A stretch of DNA of 64,000 bases from Rhodoferax ferrireducens (GCA_002083775.1 MTEI01000010.1:1-64000), one strand, 5' to 3'. Counted from the first letter of the stretch, positions 16,447 through 25,606 are shown. Translations and numbers: made by a program. The notes: generated from the sequence alone by a model not told the origin.

Positions 16447-17872
16447 TCACCGGTCCCGTATCGAGCCGTGGCAACAGCAGTTGCACCCGCAAGCCGTGGG
16501 GCTGCGCCGCCAGCACCACCGCACTGCCGCCGTGGCGGTGGGTGATTTCTTTCACGATGGCCAGACCCAGCCCGCAGCCACCGGGCACATCACTGGCGCG
16601 CCAGAAGCGGTCAAACACATGCGGCAAGTCATGCGCTGTCAGCCCCACGCCGTTGTCTCGCACCTCTAGCACCACCTGGTCTTCGTGGGTCTGGGCGCTC
16701 AGTGTGACCTCGCTGCCCGGGCCGGCGTAGGTCAGGGCGTTGTCGATCAGGTTGTTCAGGGCCTCACGCAGCAGCAGCGCCTCGCCGGCCACCAGCAGGT
16801 GGTCGTCACCCTCGTAGCCCAGGTCGATGTGCTGCTTCACGGCACGCGGCGTCCACTCGCGCGCCACCTCGCGTGCCAGGGTCGCCACATCCAGCGGCTG
16901 CAGTTTGACCTCGACCTCGTTGCGCGCCAGCGACAGCAGCTGGTGCACCAGATGGGCGCTGCGCTGCGCGCCTGCCAGCACTTTGTTGAGCCGCGAGCGC
17001 AGCGCTTGTGGGTCGGTTTCGCTCAAAGCCAGCTCAGTCTGGCTGATCAGCCCGGCCAACGGTGTGCGCAACTGGTGCGCGGCATCGTTGAGAAAGCGCT
17101 TTTCCTGGCCCAGGCTGCGCCGCACCGCCGACAGCAACTGGTTCACCGCAGCGGCCAGGGCGTGCACCTCTTGCGGTGCCTGCGTCAGCTCGATGGGCGA
17201 CAGGGCCGACAGGCTGGGCGAGCGCCGGTTACCCAGCTGCGCCTGCAGCCGGGTGAGCGGCTGCAGCCCGCGCAGGATGCCGCCGTAGACCAGCATGCTC
17301 AAAATGGCACCCAGCAGCAGCAGCGGCACCAGCATGTCGGCGACCAGTTCGGTGGTCAGGCGCTGTTGCACGGCCAGACTTTTGGCCACCTGAACGCGCA
17401 GGCGCTGGGGTGCATTGGGCTCGCCGTAATCCAGCTCCAGCAAAGCCAGGCGCATCGGTTTGCCGTCGATGGCGATGGTGTAGAGCAAGACCTCGCCCCC
17501 ACCGACGTCAGCCACGGAGGCCGGGCCGGGCAGCTTGGCGTTGCCCAGCAAAAAGCTGCCAGGCGGGCTCGACACCATGTAGCTGACCCGGTCTTGCGGG
17601 TCTTGTTCGATGATGTCTTGCGCAGCGCGCGGAAAGTCGATCAGCAGGCCAGAGCCAATGGGCTTGACCTGGCGCGAGAGTGACTTGACCGACTGGGTGA
17701 GCGACTGGTCAATGGCTTTTTCGGCATAACTCAAAGCCACCCGGTAAGCCAGCGCACCGCCCACCAGCAGCAACACCAGTTGCGGCAACAACAGCCACAG
17801 CAACAGCTGGCGTTTGAGTGACAGCCCCTGGCGGCCGGGGGCTGCCGGTGCCGGGCTGCCCGCGTCGGTCAT
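16436..17872 (-). CDS. Two-component sensor histidine kinase (TctE/QseC-like)
   Basis: 478 aa inner-membrane kinase. First membrane helix about 20-45, periplasmic sensor region 46-175, second helix about 178-200, then HisKA with L-N-D-A-A-H-Q-L-R-T-P (H266) and a C-terminal HATPase domain (N-L-I-D-N-A-L, D-N-G-V-G-L, G-C-G-L-G-L-A). N-A-A-H-Q-L-R-T-P-type H-boxes are usual in the TctE/QseC family. Start ATG 17872 overlaps the response-regulator stop by 4 bp. Signal unknown; TctE relatives sense tricarboxylates, but no transporter is adjacent. Confidence 0.92.
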   Translation of the reverse strand: MTDAGSPAPAAPGRQGLSLKRQLLLWLLLPQLVLLLVGGALAYRVALSYAEKAIDQSLTQSVKSLSRQVKPIGSGLLIDFPRAAQDIIEQDPQDRVSYMVSSPPGSFLLGNAKLPGPASVADVGGGEVLLYTIAIDGKPMRLALLELDYGEPNAPQRLRVQVAKSLAVQQRLTTELVADMLVPLLLLGAILSMLVYGGILRGLQPLTRLQAQLGNRRSPSLSALSPIELTQAPQEVHALAAAVNQLLSAVRRSLGQEKRFLNDAAHQLRTPLAGLISQTELALSETDPQALRSRLNKVLAGAQRSAHLVHQLLSLARNEVEVKLQPLDVATLAREVAREWTPRAVKQHIDLGYEGDDHLLVAGEALLLREALNNLIDNALTYAGPGSEVTLSAQTHEDQVVLEVRDNGVGLTAHDLPHVFDRFWRASDVPGGCGLGLAIVKEITHRHGGSAVVLAAQPHGLRVQLLLPRLDTGPVNAG

Positions 17873-18582
17873 GAGGGTGTGGTTTCCAGCATGTAGCCTA
17901 GCCCGCGCACGTTGCGAATGTTCAGCCCCGAGTCGACCAATTTGCGGCGCAGGCGGTGGATATACACCTCCAGCGCGTTAGAGGCCACGCCTGACGCACC
18001 GGTAGCGCTGTCGCCTGGCTCGGCCTGCCAGGTTTCCAGCACGTCTTCGCGGCTGACCACGCGCCCGGCATGGGTCACCAGCAAAGACAGCAGAGCCCAC
18101 TCGCGCTGGGTAAGCTCCAGCGCCTCGTCGCCCAGCCAGGCTTGCGGCAGGGTGGCGTCCACGCGCAGGCGACGGGTGTTCTGGCTGGCCACTTCCAGGC
18201 TGCCACCAAACGCGGGCAGGCGGGCGCGGCGCAGCAGGGCGCCCAACCTGGCCTGCAGTTCGGCCATGTCAAAGGGTTTGGTGAGGTAGTCATCCGCACC
18301 GGCATTGAGGCCTTGAACGCGGTCATCAATGCCGTCGCGTGCGGTCAGGATCAGCACCGGCAGCGCTGGCAGACGCTTGCGAATCCAGCGCAACACCTCC
18401 ATGCCGCTGATGCGCGGCAGGCCCAAATCCAGCACCACGCCGTCAAACCGGTTGGCTTCAAGCAGCTGCTGTGCCGACTCGCCATCAGCCGCCGCCATGA
18501 CCGTGTGACCGAGTTGGGAAAGCTGCGCACTCAGGCCATCGCGCAGTAGTTCATCGTCTTCAATAATCAGCAAATTCGACAT
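17869..18582 (-). CDS. OmpR-family response regulator (TctD/QseB-like)
   Basis: 237 aa from ATG 18582 (M-S-N-L-L-I-I-E-D-D), preferred over an ATG 12 bp upstream because receiver domains begin here. Receiver domain 1-120 with E8-D9-D10, phospho-acceptor D52 (V-L-D-L-G-L-P) and K in T-K-P-F; winged-helix DNA-binding domain about 135-237 ending R-N-V-R-G-L-G-Y. The kinase gene follows with ATGA overlap, so the pair is co-translated. Confidence 0.93.
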   Translation of the reverse strand: MSNLLIIEDDELLRDGLSAQLSQLGHTVMAAADGESAQQLLEANRFDGVVLDLGLPRISGMEVLRWIRKRLPALPVLILTARDGIDDRVQGLNAGADDYLTKPFDMAELQARLGALLRRARLPAFGGSLEVASQNTRRLRVDATLPQAWLGDEALELTQREWALLSLLVTHAGRVVSREDVLETWQAEPGDSATGASGVASNALEVYIHRLRRKLVDSGLNIRNVRGLGYMLETTPS

Positions 18583-18671
18583 GGCCGCAAGCATAACCCA
18601 GCGGGTTTCTGTCTCTGGCCTGCGGTGCCACTTTCAGCGGCCTGTTTCGCCGTCTTTGGCTCTGCGGTGGC

Positions 18672-19952
18672 TCAAGCCGCCAGCGCTGACTGCACCGCCT
18701 TCACCCGCGCCTGACGAATCAGTTCACCAACTTTTTGCCCGTTAGCCCCGGCGGCCATGGCCTCGTTAGCTATGGTTTTTGTATCTACGGCCTGCATCAC
18801 CGCCAGCACCTGCAGCAGGCGCGGGCGCTGCGGGTAGGGGGTCTCAAAGTGGCCAAGTCGGCCGCGTGCATCACATTCGCAGGCCAGCAGGATGTCGGCC
18901 ATGCGCTGCGGTTTGCGTAACGCATCGCAGCGCTCCAGCAGTCGCGTCAGGGCGCTGGCGCTGAAATCCAGGCAGCGGTGGATGTTGCCGTGCTCGCGCG
19001 CCACCACGTCGGCGAGTTCGCGGCAGTCCACCGGCACGCGCAGGCGCGCGCAAACTCCTTTGAGCAGTTGGGCGCTGCGCTCTTCATGGCCCAGATGGCG
19101 CGGCAAAATGTCGGCTGGGGTGGTGCCTTTGCCCAGGTCGTGGCCCAGGCAGGCAAAACGCACCGCCAGCGGCGCCTGCAAGCGCGCCGCCATGTCCAGC
19201 ACCATCATCAGGTGCACGCCGGTGTCGATTTCGGGATGGTAGTCGGCGCGTTGCGGCACCCCCCACAGGCGGTCAACCTCGGGCAGCAGGCGTTTTAACG
19301 CGCCGCAGTCGCGCAGCACGGCAAACAGGCGTGACGGCGCGGCCTCCATCAACCCGCGGCTGAGTTCCTGCCAGACGCGCTCTGGCACCAGGTGATCGAC
19401 CTCGCCACTGTCCACCATGTCGCGCATCAGGGTCTGTGTTTCGGGTGCCACACTGAAATCGGCAAAGCGTGCGGCAAAGCGCGCCACGCGCAGGATGCGC
19501 ACCGGGTCTTCCCGAAACGCCGGGCTCACATGCCGAAATACCTTGTTGGCCAGGTCTTGGCGGCCATGAAAGGGGTCGATCAGGTCTTTGGCATCAAATT
19601 GGCCTCTAGCCCTTATCCAGTCAGGGCTGGCAGCTATGGCATTAATAGTGATGTCGCGGCGCGCCAGATCGTCTTCCAACGTCACATCGGGGGCAGCATG
19701 GATGGCAAAACCGTGGTAGCCCGGTGCCGTTTTACGCTCGGTGCGCGCCAGGGCGTATTCCTCATGGGTTTGCGGGTGCAAGAATACCGGGAAGTCTTTG
19801 CCCACGGCGCTGAAGCCTTGCGCCAGCATCTGCTCCGGCGTGGCACCCACCACCACCCAGTCGCGGTCTTGCACAGGCAAGCCCAAGAGCGCATCGCGCA
19901 CGGCACCGCCCACCAGATATATCTGCAGGTCAGTCGGCGTTTGGGGGGGCAT
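18672..19952 (-). CDS. cca: CCA-adding enzyme / tRNA nucleotidyltransferase with HD domain
   Basis: 426 aa, the length of the bacterial multifunctional CCA protein. N-terminal nucleotidyltransferase: Y-L-V-G-G-A-V-R-D, D-R-D-W-V-V-V-G-A-T, R-R-D-I-T-I-N-A-I-A; then E-D-P-V-R-I-L-R-V-A-R-F-A-A-R-F; HD phosphohydrolase domain with L-G-H-D-L-G-K-G. It adds or repairs the 3' CCA of tRNA. Between N-A-I-A and L-I-D-P-F-H-G the protein has extra residues (A-S-P-D-W-I-R-A-R-G-Q-F-D) encoded by a family A repeat where E. coli has only a short loop. Followed by no obvious partner; the GST gene ends 26 bp upstream. Confidence 0.93.
   Translation of the reverse strand: MPPQTPTDLQIYLVGGAVRDALLGLPVQDRDWVVVGATPEQMLAQGFSAVGKDFPVFLHPQTHEEYALARTERKTAPGYHGFAIHAAPDVTLEDDLARRDITINAIAASPDWIRARGQFDAKDLIDPFHGRQDLANKVFRHVSPAFREDPVRILRVARFAARFADFSVAPETQTLMRDMVDSGEVDHLVPERVWQELSRGLMEAAPSRLFAVLRDCGALKRLLPEVDRLWGVPQRADYHPEIDTGVHLMMVLDMAARLQAPLAVRFACLGHDLGKGTTPADILPRHLGHEERSAQLLKGVCARLRVPVDCRELADVVAREHGNIHRCLDFSASALTRLLERCDALRKPQRMADILLACECDARGRLGHFETPYPQRPRLLQVLAVMQAVDTKTIANEAMAAGANGQKVGELIRQARVKAVQSALAA
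19596..19648 (-). repeat. Family A repeat, copy A4, inside cca
   Basis: GGCCTCTAGCCC..CAGGGCTGGCAGCTATGGC on the plus strand. In the gene's sense it is the forward orientation and yields R-A-R-G-Q-F-D, the same reading as the copy in glmU. It lies in a loop of the nucleotidyltransferase domain between conserved motifs. Confidence 0.8.
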
Positions 19953-19978
19953 GGTGAGGCGCTCGCCCGGCAGCGTGC

Positions 19979-20662
19979 TCAGCGGTGCAACCGGTACGGC
20001 TCTTCAAAGTCCAGAAAATCGTGCTCGGCGCAAGCACCCTCCATCCAGGCTTTCACGCCGGGCAGAGCACAGACGCGTTCCACATAGACGGCCACATCGT
20101 CTGGCACCGGCAGCGCATAAGTCAGCAGGCGGGTGCAGATCGGGGCGAAATAGGCGTCGGCCACGCTGAATTCGCCCAGCAGCATCGGGCCGCCGTACTG
20201 GCGCAGCAGGGTTTGCCACATGGCCACCAGCCGGGCCACGTCGGCGCGCACCGCAGGCTGGTCGCGCCAGATCAGCGCGCCCACCGCGGGCAGGCGGGCT
20301 TCGATGTTCATCGGGCAGTGGCTGCGCAGGCTGGTGAAACCGCTGTGCATTTCGGCGCAGATGCTGCGCCCTCGCGCCCGCGCGGCCTTGTTCTGCGGCC
20401 ACAAATGCGATTCGGGAAACTGCTCAGCCACATATTCGGCAATGGCCAGTGTGTCCCACACCACCAGATCGCCATCCACCAAGGCGGGTACTTTGCCGGT
20501 GGGCGAGATGGGTTTGAGTGCTGCCTTGAACTGCGAATCGGGTGTGAAAGCGTCAAACCGCACCATGATTTCCTCAAAAGGAATACCGGCTTGTTTGAGC
20601 AGCACCCAGGGCCGCATGGACCAGGATGAGTAGTTTTTGTTGCCGATATAGAGTTTGATCAT
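19979..20662 (-). CDS. Glutathione S-transferase family protein
   Basis: 227 aa. Thioredoxin-like N-terminal domain begins L-Y-I-G-N-K-N-Y-S-S-W-S-M-R-P-W, with cis-proline motif G-K-V-P-A-L-V and substrate motif D-T-L-A-I-A-E-Y; an all-helical C-terminal domain follows. The N-Y-S-S-W-S-M-R-P-W signature defines a proteobacterial subgroup of cytosolic GSTs. Substrate unknown. Its ATG overlaps the stop of the lytic transglycosylase gene by 4 bp. Confidence 0.9.
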   Translation of the reverse strand: MIKLYIGNKNYSSWSMRPWVLLKQAGIPFEEIMVRFDAFTPDSQFKAALKPISPTGKVPALVDGDLVVWDTLAIAEYVAEQFPESHLWPQNKAARARGRSICAEMHSGFTSLRSHCPMNIEARLPAVGALIWRDQPAVRADVARLVAMWQTLLRQYGGPMLLGEFSVADAYFAPICTRLLTYALPVPDDVAVYVERVCALPGVKAWMEGACAEHDFLDFEEPYRLHR

Positions 20663-22632
20663 GGCAGCTCACGGTTGTCGGGCGTGCTGATCTCGCGCGG
20701 GCCGATCAAGCCCAGCCGGCTCTTGAGCGACTGGGTTTGCCCGGTGATCATGGCCGCGTAAACGGTGGTATTGGCCAGCACTTTCTTGACGTAGTCGCGG
20801 GTCTCGTTAAACGGGATGTTTTCAGCCCAGATGGCGGCTTCGAGCGACGGGTTGCCAGCCTGCCCGCGCCAGGCCCGCGGGCGCCCGGGACCGGCGTTGT
20901 AGGCGGCAGCGGCCAGCGGCATGGAGCCAGCAAAGTCGTCCAGCACCAGCTTGAGGTAGCCGGTGCCAATGGCAATGTTGGTGTCGCGGTCATGCAATTG
21001 GTGGGTCTTGAAATCGGTCAGGCCGATCTTTTTGGCGGTCCAGCGGGCGGTGGCAGGCATCACCTGCATCAGCCCGGAGGCACCGACCACCGAGCGGGCA
21101 TCCATGATGAAACGGCTTTCCTGGCGGATCAGCCCATACACATAGGCCGGGTCCAGGCCAATGGCTTCGCTGCGCTCAACCACCGCCTGGCGGTGCGGCA
21201 TGGGGAAGCGTTGCACCAGGTCAATCACGCTGCGGGTGCGCTCGCTGGTGTTGATACAGCGGTCCCACACCGAATGCTGGCAGGCCAGGTCGGCAGCGGC
21301 CAGCAGTTCGCGGTCAGTCATGCCGCCGGGGCTGTGCAGGTTGGTTGTGTAGTTCCACTCTTTCACGCCCTCGGACCGCAGGCCCAAGGCAATGGCAGCC
21401 AAGGCGCGCTGCAGGCCAGGGTTGCTGCGGGCACGTTCTTTTTCAAGCGTGGTGAGCGGTGCAGGCGCGGCAGGTGGGTCAATGGGCTGGCCGAGTTCCT
21501 CCAAGGCCAGCATCGGGTAAAAGCCGCGCACGCTGGCCAGATCCTGCAGCGCCTGACGAGCCTGGGTGTGCTCGGTCTCACTGCGCTCAGGCTGCAGCAT
21601 GGCACGGGCCCGCCAGTAGGTCCATGTGCTGTCGCTGGCGGCGTCTGCACTCATGGCGTTGATGGCGTCGAGCGCGTCGTTCCACTTGTGTTGGCGCAAC
21701 GCGGCACGGGCGCGCCAGGCCAAATGGTCATCGCTCATGCCTGTTGGCTTGGCTTGGCTGAAATAGCCCGGTGCATCTTCTGACAACTTTTGGGCTGCCT
21801 GCTTGCCAATGGCACCCCAAGCCCAGGCACGCTGCGCGCTGCTGAGGTGCTGGCTCCAGCGCTGTTGCAGAACTTGCGCGGCGTTTGCCGGGTTGCTTTC
21901 AGCCCAGCGGATCAGGGCCAGCACGGCCAGCTCCTGCGTCTGGCGCTGGCTCGATGGCGTGCGCTTGAGCAGGAAGCGCTCAGACTGTTTCAGGGCCTCA
22001 TTCAGCGCCGCTGCGGCATCGGGGGCTACCAGGTCCACCACCCGCCGGGTGCTGGTGAGTTGACGCGCCTCGGTGGTCAGGCGTGCCTTGCGCCAGACGT
22101 CGGCCTCTGACAACAGCCCGGCCGCCAGATGGCTTTGCGCCGCCAGGGTACAACCGTCGCCGGCGTCTTTTTGCGCGTACCACTGGGTTTTGACCTCGTC
22201 AGCCGAGTCCACCTTGGCCAGAATGTGTTCCATGGCCAGGGTGTAACAACGCACCTCGCGGTCGTCATTCATGCGAAATTCATTGGCCACGCCGGCATAG
22301 GCGGCCCAGTCGCGGCGCTGGCCCAGCAGCAACAGCCAATCGTTGCGCAGGCGGTCCTCTTGGTAAGTGCCGCGGTATTGGCTGAAGAAGGCAGCCACTT
22401 CGTCCGCGCTGGCGGTCTGCAGGCGGGCACTCAGTGCCCAGTAGGCCGCCCAGGGCGCCAGCACATGACCACGGGTTTCAGGCAACAGGCTGGTCAGCCG
22501 GGCGGTGTCACCCTTGCGGTAAGCCTGGCTCATCTCCAGCAACACGGCGTCTGAGGCCGACTGCGCCCCTGCCAGCGGTGCGGCAAGCGCACCAGCCAGG
22601 CCAATCAATGTCAAAATCGTTCTGAACTGCAT
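20659..22632 (-). CDS. Soluble lytic murein transglycosylase (Slt70-like)
   Basis: 657 aa from ATG 22632 with a signal peptide of about 22 residues (ends A-G-A-Q-S). A long alpha-helical superhelix (about 30-450) precedes the SLT catalytic domain (about 485-620): G-L-I-R-Q-E-S-R-F with catalytic E505, G-A-S-G-L-M-Q-V-M-P-A-T-A, and A-A-A-Y-N-A-G-P-G-R. It cleaves peptidoglycan glycan strands to 1,6-anhydro products in the periplasm. The start codon is only 9 bp from the start of the divergent folate gene, so the two promoters must lie inside each other's coding sequence or overlap. Confidence 0.93.
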   Translation of the reverse strand: MQFRTILTLIGLAGALAAPLAGAQSASDAVLLEMSQAYRKGDTARLTSLLPETRGHVLAPWAAYWALSARLQTASADEVAAFFSQYRGTYQEDRLRNDWLLLLGQRRDWAAYAGVANEFRMNDDREVRCYTLAMEHILAKVDSADEVKTQWYAQKDAGDGCTLAAQSHLAAGLLSEADVWRKARLTTEARQLTSTRRVVDLVAPDAAAALNEALKQSERFLLKRTPSSQRQTQELAVLALIRWAESNPANAAQVLQQRWSQHLSSAQRAWAWGAIGKQAAQKLSEDAPGYFSQAKPTGMSDDHLAWRARAALRQHKWNDALDAINAMSADAASDSTWTYWRARAMLQPERSETEHTQARQALQDLASVRGFYPMLALEELGQPIDPPAAPAPLTTLEKERARSNPGLQRALAAIALGLRSEGVKEWNYTTNLHSPGGMTDRELLAAADLACQHSVWDRCINTSERTRSVIDLVQRFPMPHRQAVVERSEAIGLDPAYVYGLIRQESRFIMDARSVVGASGLMQVMPATARWTAKKIGLTDFKTHQLHDRDTNIAIGTGYLKLVLDDFAGSMPLAAAAYNAGPGRPRAWRGQAGNPSLEAAIWAENIPFNETRDYVKKVLANTTVYAAMITGQTQSLKSRLGLIGPREISTPDNRELP

Positions 22633-22641
22633 GTGGAGATT

Positions 22642-23241
22642 ATGAATAACTCTGACGAACAACGTGCGCTGGACAAAAAAGCCTTGCGCAAACAGCTTCT
22701 GGCGCAGCGCCTTCGTCTGCCCGACCGCGAACAGCGGGTAGATCTGTTACGCCGCGTCATGCGCATCTGGCTGGTGGGCCGCCCCGAGACGGTGATTGGC
22801 GCCTACTGGCCTATCAAAGGCGAGTTCAATCCGCTGCCCGCGCTGCACCGCTGGAAAGAAGACGGTGAGCTGGTGGAGCGCCCGCAGTTGCGCAAGATTG
22901 GCCTGCCCGTGGTGGACAAGGTCAACAAAACCATGACTTTTCACGCCTGGTACCCCGGCTGCCCGATGGAAGACGACGCTTACGGCATCCCCAAACCCAA
23001 AGACACCGAGGTGATCACCCCCACGCTGCTGTTTGTGGCCTGCGTGGGCTACGCCCCGGGGGGCTACCGGCTGGGTTACGGCGGCGGTTTTTACGACCGC
23101 ATGCTGGCCACGCTGGACCCCAAGCCCTTCACCGTGGGTCTGGGTTTTGGCACCGACTTTTTGCCCGACTTTGAACCCGAGCCGCACGACGTGCCGCTGG
23201 ACGCTATCCTGAACGATCACGGCGTGGTCTGGCCGGTGTGA
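22642..23241 (+). CDS. 5-formyltetrahydrofolate cyclo-ligase
   Basis: 199 aa from ATG 22642; a GTG at 22633 is in frame and would add three residues. Family motifs: K-K-A-L-R-K-Q-L-L-A-Q-R at the N-terminus, I-K-G-E-F-N-P-L, and G-Y-G-G-G-F-Y-D-R near residue 150, which binds the substrate and phosphate. It converts 5-formyl-THF to 5,10-methenyl-THF using ATP, recycling folate. Divergent from the lytic transglycosylase; the PLP enzyme gene follows after 7 bp. Confidence 0.92.
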   Translation: MNNSDEQRALDKKALRKQLLAQRLRLPDREQRVDLLRRVMRIWLVGRPETVIGAYWPIKGEFNPLPALHRWKEDGELVERPQLRKIGLPVVDKVNKTMTFHAWYPGCPMEDDAYGIPKPKDTEVITPTLLFVACVGYAPGGYRLGYGGGFYDRMLATLDPKPFTVGLGFGTDFLPDFEPEPHDVPLDAILNDHGVVWPV

Positions 23242-23248
23242 GCTGAAC

Positions 23249-24526
23249 ATGCCCGCCGTGCTTGACCCGCTGGTCGACAGCAGCTTCAAAGGTTTTCCCC
23301 ACCACAGTGCAGCGCTGAACCTGTCGCAGATTGGCGCACAAGGCTGGAACGTGTTGAAGGGCGACCTGCCGCTGCCGCTGGCCGTGATCAAGCGTGATGT
23401 GTTGCAACACAACCTGACCTGGATGCAGAACTTTGCCGCCAGCCGTGGTCTGGGCCTGGCGCCGCACGGAAAAACCAGCATGTCGCCGCAACTGTTTCGC
23501 CGCCAGCTCGACGCCGGTGCCTGGGGCATGACCTTTGCCACGGTGACGCAAGCACGTATTGGCGTGGCAGCAGGCACCCGCGCCTGCCTGATTGCCAACC
23601 AGGTGTTTGCCGATGGCGACCTGACGGCGCTGGACGACATAAAACGCAGCCACCCCGGCCTGCGCGTGATCTTTTTGGTGGACTCTGTCGCGCAGCTGAT
23701 GCTGATCGAAGAGTGGCACCAGCGTCACCCCGCGCCGTTGGCTTTTGAGGTGCTGCTGGAAATAGGCGTACCCGGTGGCCGCACCGGCTGCCGCAGTTTT
23801 GCGCAAGCCATGAACCTGGCCGAGTGGCTGCACGACAGCGCCGCGGTGCGCTTGGTGGGTGTGGAATGTTATGAAGGCTTGGGCGCCAGCGGTGACACCG
23901 CAAAAGACACCCCTATCACCAGCGCCTTGATGGATGTGGTGCAAAACGTGGCCCGCGCCTGTGACGAACAAAACCTTTTTGATGCCGACGAAGTGCTGCT
24001 CACCGCCGGTGGCTCGGCCATTTTTGACCTGGTGGCGCCGGCTCTGAAGCTGCAACTGAGCCGCCCGGTGACCGGCCTGCTGCGCAGCGGCTGCTACGTC
24101 ACCCACGACCAGGGTACTTACCGACGGATGATGAGCGCCGTGGTAGAGCGCACCGGCTGCGGTGCCGGGCTAGAGGCGGCGCTGGAAGTCTGGGCGCTGG
24201 TGCAGTCCTGCCCCGAGCCGGGGCTGGCCATATTGGCGGTGGGCAAACGCGATATCTCGTATGACTGGGCCATGCCCACGCCGCTGTTGCTGTGCCCGCG
24301 CGGCACGTCTGAGCTGCAAGCCGCCCCGCCAGACTGGTCCATCACCCAGCTCAACGATCAGCACGCCTATTTGCATGGCAGCGGGCCGGAACACGCTGCA
24401 CTGCAGGTGGGCGACACCGTTTGCCTGGGCATTTCGCACCCTTGCACCACCTTTGACAAATGGCGCTGGCTGCCGCTGGTGGATGCCGATTACAACGTGG
24501 TGGATGCGGTGGCGACGTGTTTTTGA
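23249..24526 (+). CDS. D-serine deaminase / D-threonine aldolase-like PLP enzyme (fold type III)
   Basis: 425 aa. N-terminal alanine-racemase-type barrel with the PLP lysine in A-P-H-G-K-T-S-M-S-P (K75); C-terminal domain has the metal-binding H and C pair in G-I-S-H-P-C-T-T-F-D-K-W, typical of eukaryotic-type D-serine dehydratase and related amino-acid deaminases. It probably deaminates or cleaves a D-hydroxy amino acid. The cluster with a folate gene may reflect one-carbon or serine metabolism (inference). The degraded isochorismatase-like gene begins right after its stop. Confidence 0.88.
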   Translation: MPAVLDPLVDSSFKGFPHHSAALNLSQIGAQGWNVLKGDLPLPLAVIKRDVLQHNLTWMQNFAASRGLGLAPHGKTSMSPQLFRRQLDAGAWGMTFATVTQARIGVAAGTRACLIANQVFADGDLTALDDIKRSHPGLRVIFLVDSVAQLMLIEEWHQRHPAPLAFEVLLEIGVPGGRTGCRSFAQAMNLAEWLHDSAAVRLVGVECYEGLGASGDTAKDTPITSALMDVVQNVARACDEQNLFDADEVLLTAGGSAIFDLVAPALKLQLSRPVTGLLRSGCYVTHDQGTYRRMMSAVVERTGCGAGLEAALEVWALVQSCPEPGLAILAVGKRDISYDWAMPTPLLLCPRGTSELQAAPPDWSITQLNDQHAYLHGSGPEHAALQVGDTVCLGISHPCTTFDKWRWLPLVDADYNVVDAVATCF

Positions 24527-25080
24527 GAGAAAACCGGATCCAAGACATTCGCACTTCTCATCATTGATGTCCAGCACGCCCTGTGCCACGGTGCCATGCC
24601 GCTTTTGATGTTGAGCGGGTCATCGAACGCATCAACAGCGTGGCGGCGCAGGCCCGCGCGCTGGGTGCGCCAGTGTTCCTGATCCAGCACGAGGAGGCCG
24701 AAGGGCCGCTGCAATGCGGTGCCGACGGCTGGCAGTTGGACGCGCGGTTACAGGTGCTTGAAACTGACCTGCAGATTCGCAAAACTGCGTGTGATTCTTT
24801 CTATCAGACGACGCTTCAGGAATTGCTGGTGTCCCGCCAGGTTTGCCGCCTGGTAGTGTGTGGCCTGCAAAGCGACTTTTGTGTCGACTCCACCGTGCGC
24901 GCGGCTCTGGCACGGGGCTATCCGGTGACCCTGGTGGCCGACGGTCATAGCACGGTGGACAACGGTGTGCTGAGCGCGGCTCAGATTTCGGCCCACCACA
25001 ACACGACGCTGGCGAACCTGGGCAGCTTTGGCCCGCGAGTAACATCCATCCCGACTGCCGAACTGCGCCTGGTTGCCTGA
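24527..25080 (+). pseudogene. Isochorismatase-family cysteine hydrolase, frameshifted
   Basis: The family is clear: A-L-L-I-I-D-V-Q-H-A-L-C-H-G (24551 onwards, catalytic Asp in I-I-D-V-Q) is in one frame, while A-F-D-V-E-R-V-I-E-R-I-N through F-C-V-D-S-T (catalytic Cys) to the stop at 25080 is in another. Adding one G in the stretch CACGGTGCCATG/CCGCT near 24597 would join them as H-G-A-M-A-A-F-D-V-E-R. No ATG, GTG or TTG is available in the first frame between the preceding stop (24524-24526) and the motif, so the start is also damaged. All catalytic positions survive, so the event is recent or a sequencing error. A GTG at 24583 could only make a protein lacking the first strand and the catalytic Asp. 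Confidence 0.8.
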
Positions 25081-25123
25081 GCTTCCAGCATGCGAACTTG
25101 CCAGCACGCTGGAGGAATGAACC

Positions 25124-25429
25124 ATGACCAAGAAAATTCGCATTTCAGAACTGCCCGACTTTGATCCGGCGGAGCAGTTGAAAGATGAGCACGACATGGC
25201 GGCCTACCTGACCGCTGTGCTGGAAGAGAACGACCCCGCTTTGCTGGCGGCGGCGCTGGGCGACATTGCCCGTGCGCGGGGCATGACCGAGATTGCCAAG
25301 GCATCCGGCATCACCCGCGAGGCGTTGTACAAAGCGCTTCGCCCTGACGCACAGCCACGGTTTGATACCGTGAGCCGGGTATGTGCCGCGTTGGGTGTCA
25401 AGCTGGTGGCGCAGCCGCTGCGTGCCTGA
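25124..25429 (+). CDS. HigA-like addiction-module antidote protein, toxin partner not seen
   Basis: 101 aa. N-terminal acidic segment (about 1-40), then a lambda-repressor-type HTH (about 48-97: G-M-T-E-I-A-K-A-S-G-I-T-R-E-A-L-Y-K-A-L). This is the pattern of the addiction-module antidote family whose partner is a HigB/RelE-like toxin encoded just upstream. Here the upstream gene is the isochorismatase pseudogene and no toxin-sized frame lies within 100 bp, so it is probably an orphan antitoxin. Good ribosome-binding site GGAGGA about 10 bp before ATG 25124. Confidence 0.85.
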   Translation: MTKKIRISELPDFDPAEQLKDEHDMAAYLTAVLEENDPALLAAALGDIARARGMTEIAKASGITREALYKALRPDAQPRFDTVSRVCAALGVKLVAQPLRA

Positions 25430-25451
25430 GACGTTCGTGACACTTCAAAGA

Positions 25452-25496
25452 CGATAGCTTTCGACCCTTTAAGTAAAAGGGCTGGAGGCATTTTTC
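25452..25496 (+). repeat. Family A repeat, copy A5
   Basis: ATAGCTTTCGACCCTTT..AAAGGGCTGGAGGCATTTTT; stem CCCTTT (25465-25470) / AAAGGG (25476-25481). Located 3' of the orphan antitoxin gene and followed by a T run, so it could double as a terminator. Confidence 0.8.
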
Positions 25497-25606
25497 GTTG
25501 ATAGGTTCATCTAAGGGTGGTGTTTGACAGAACGGTCAATGAACACTATCTTGGTAGGACATCATCCGGACGCCGTGATACAAGCCAGCCCTCAACGAAA
25601 GCCGCC

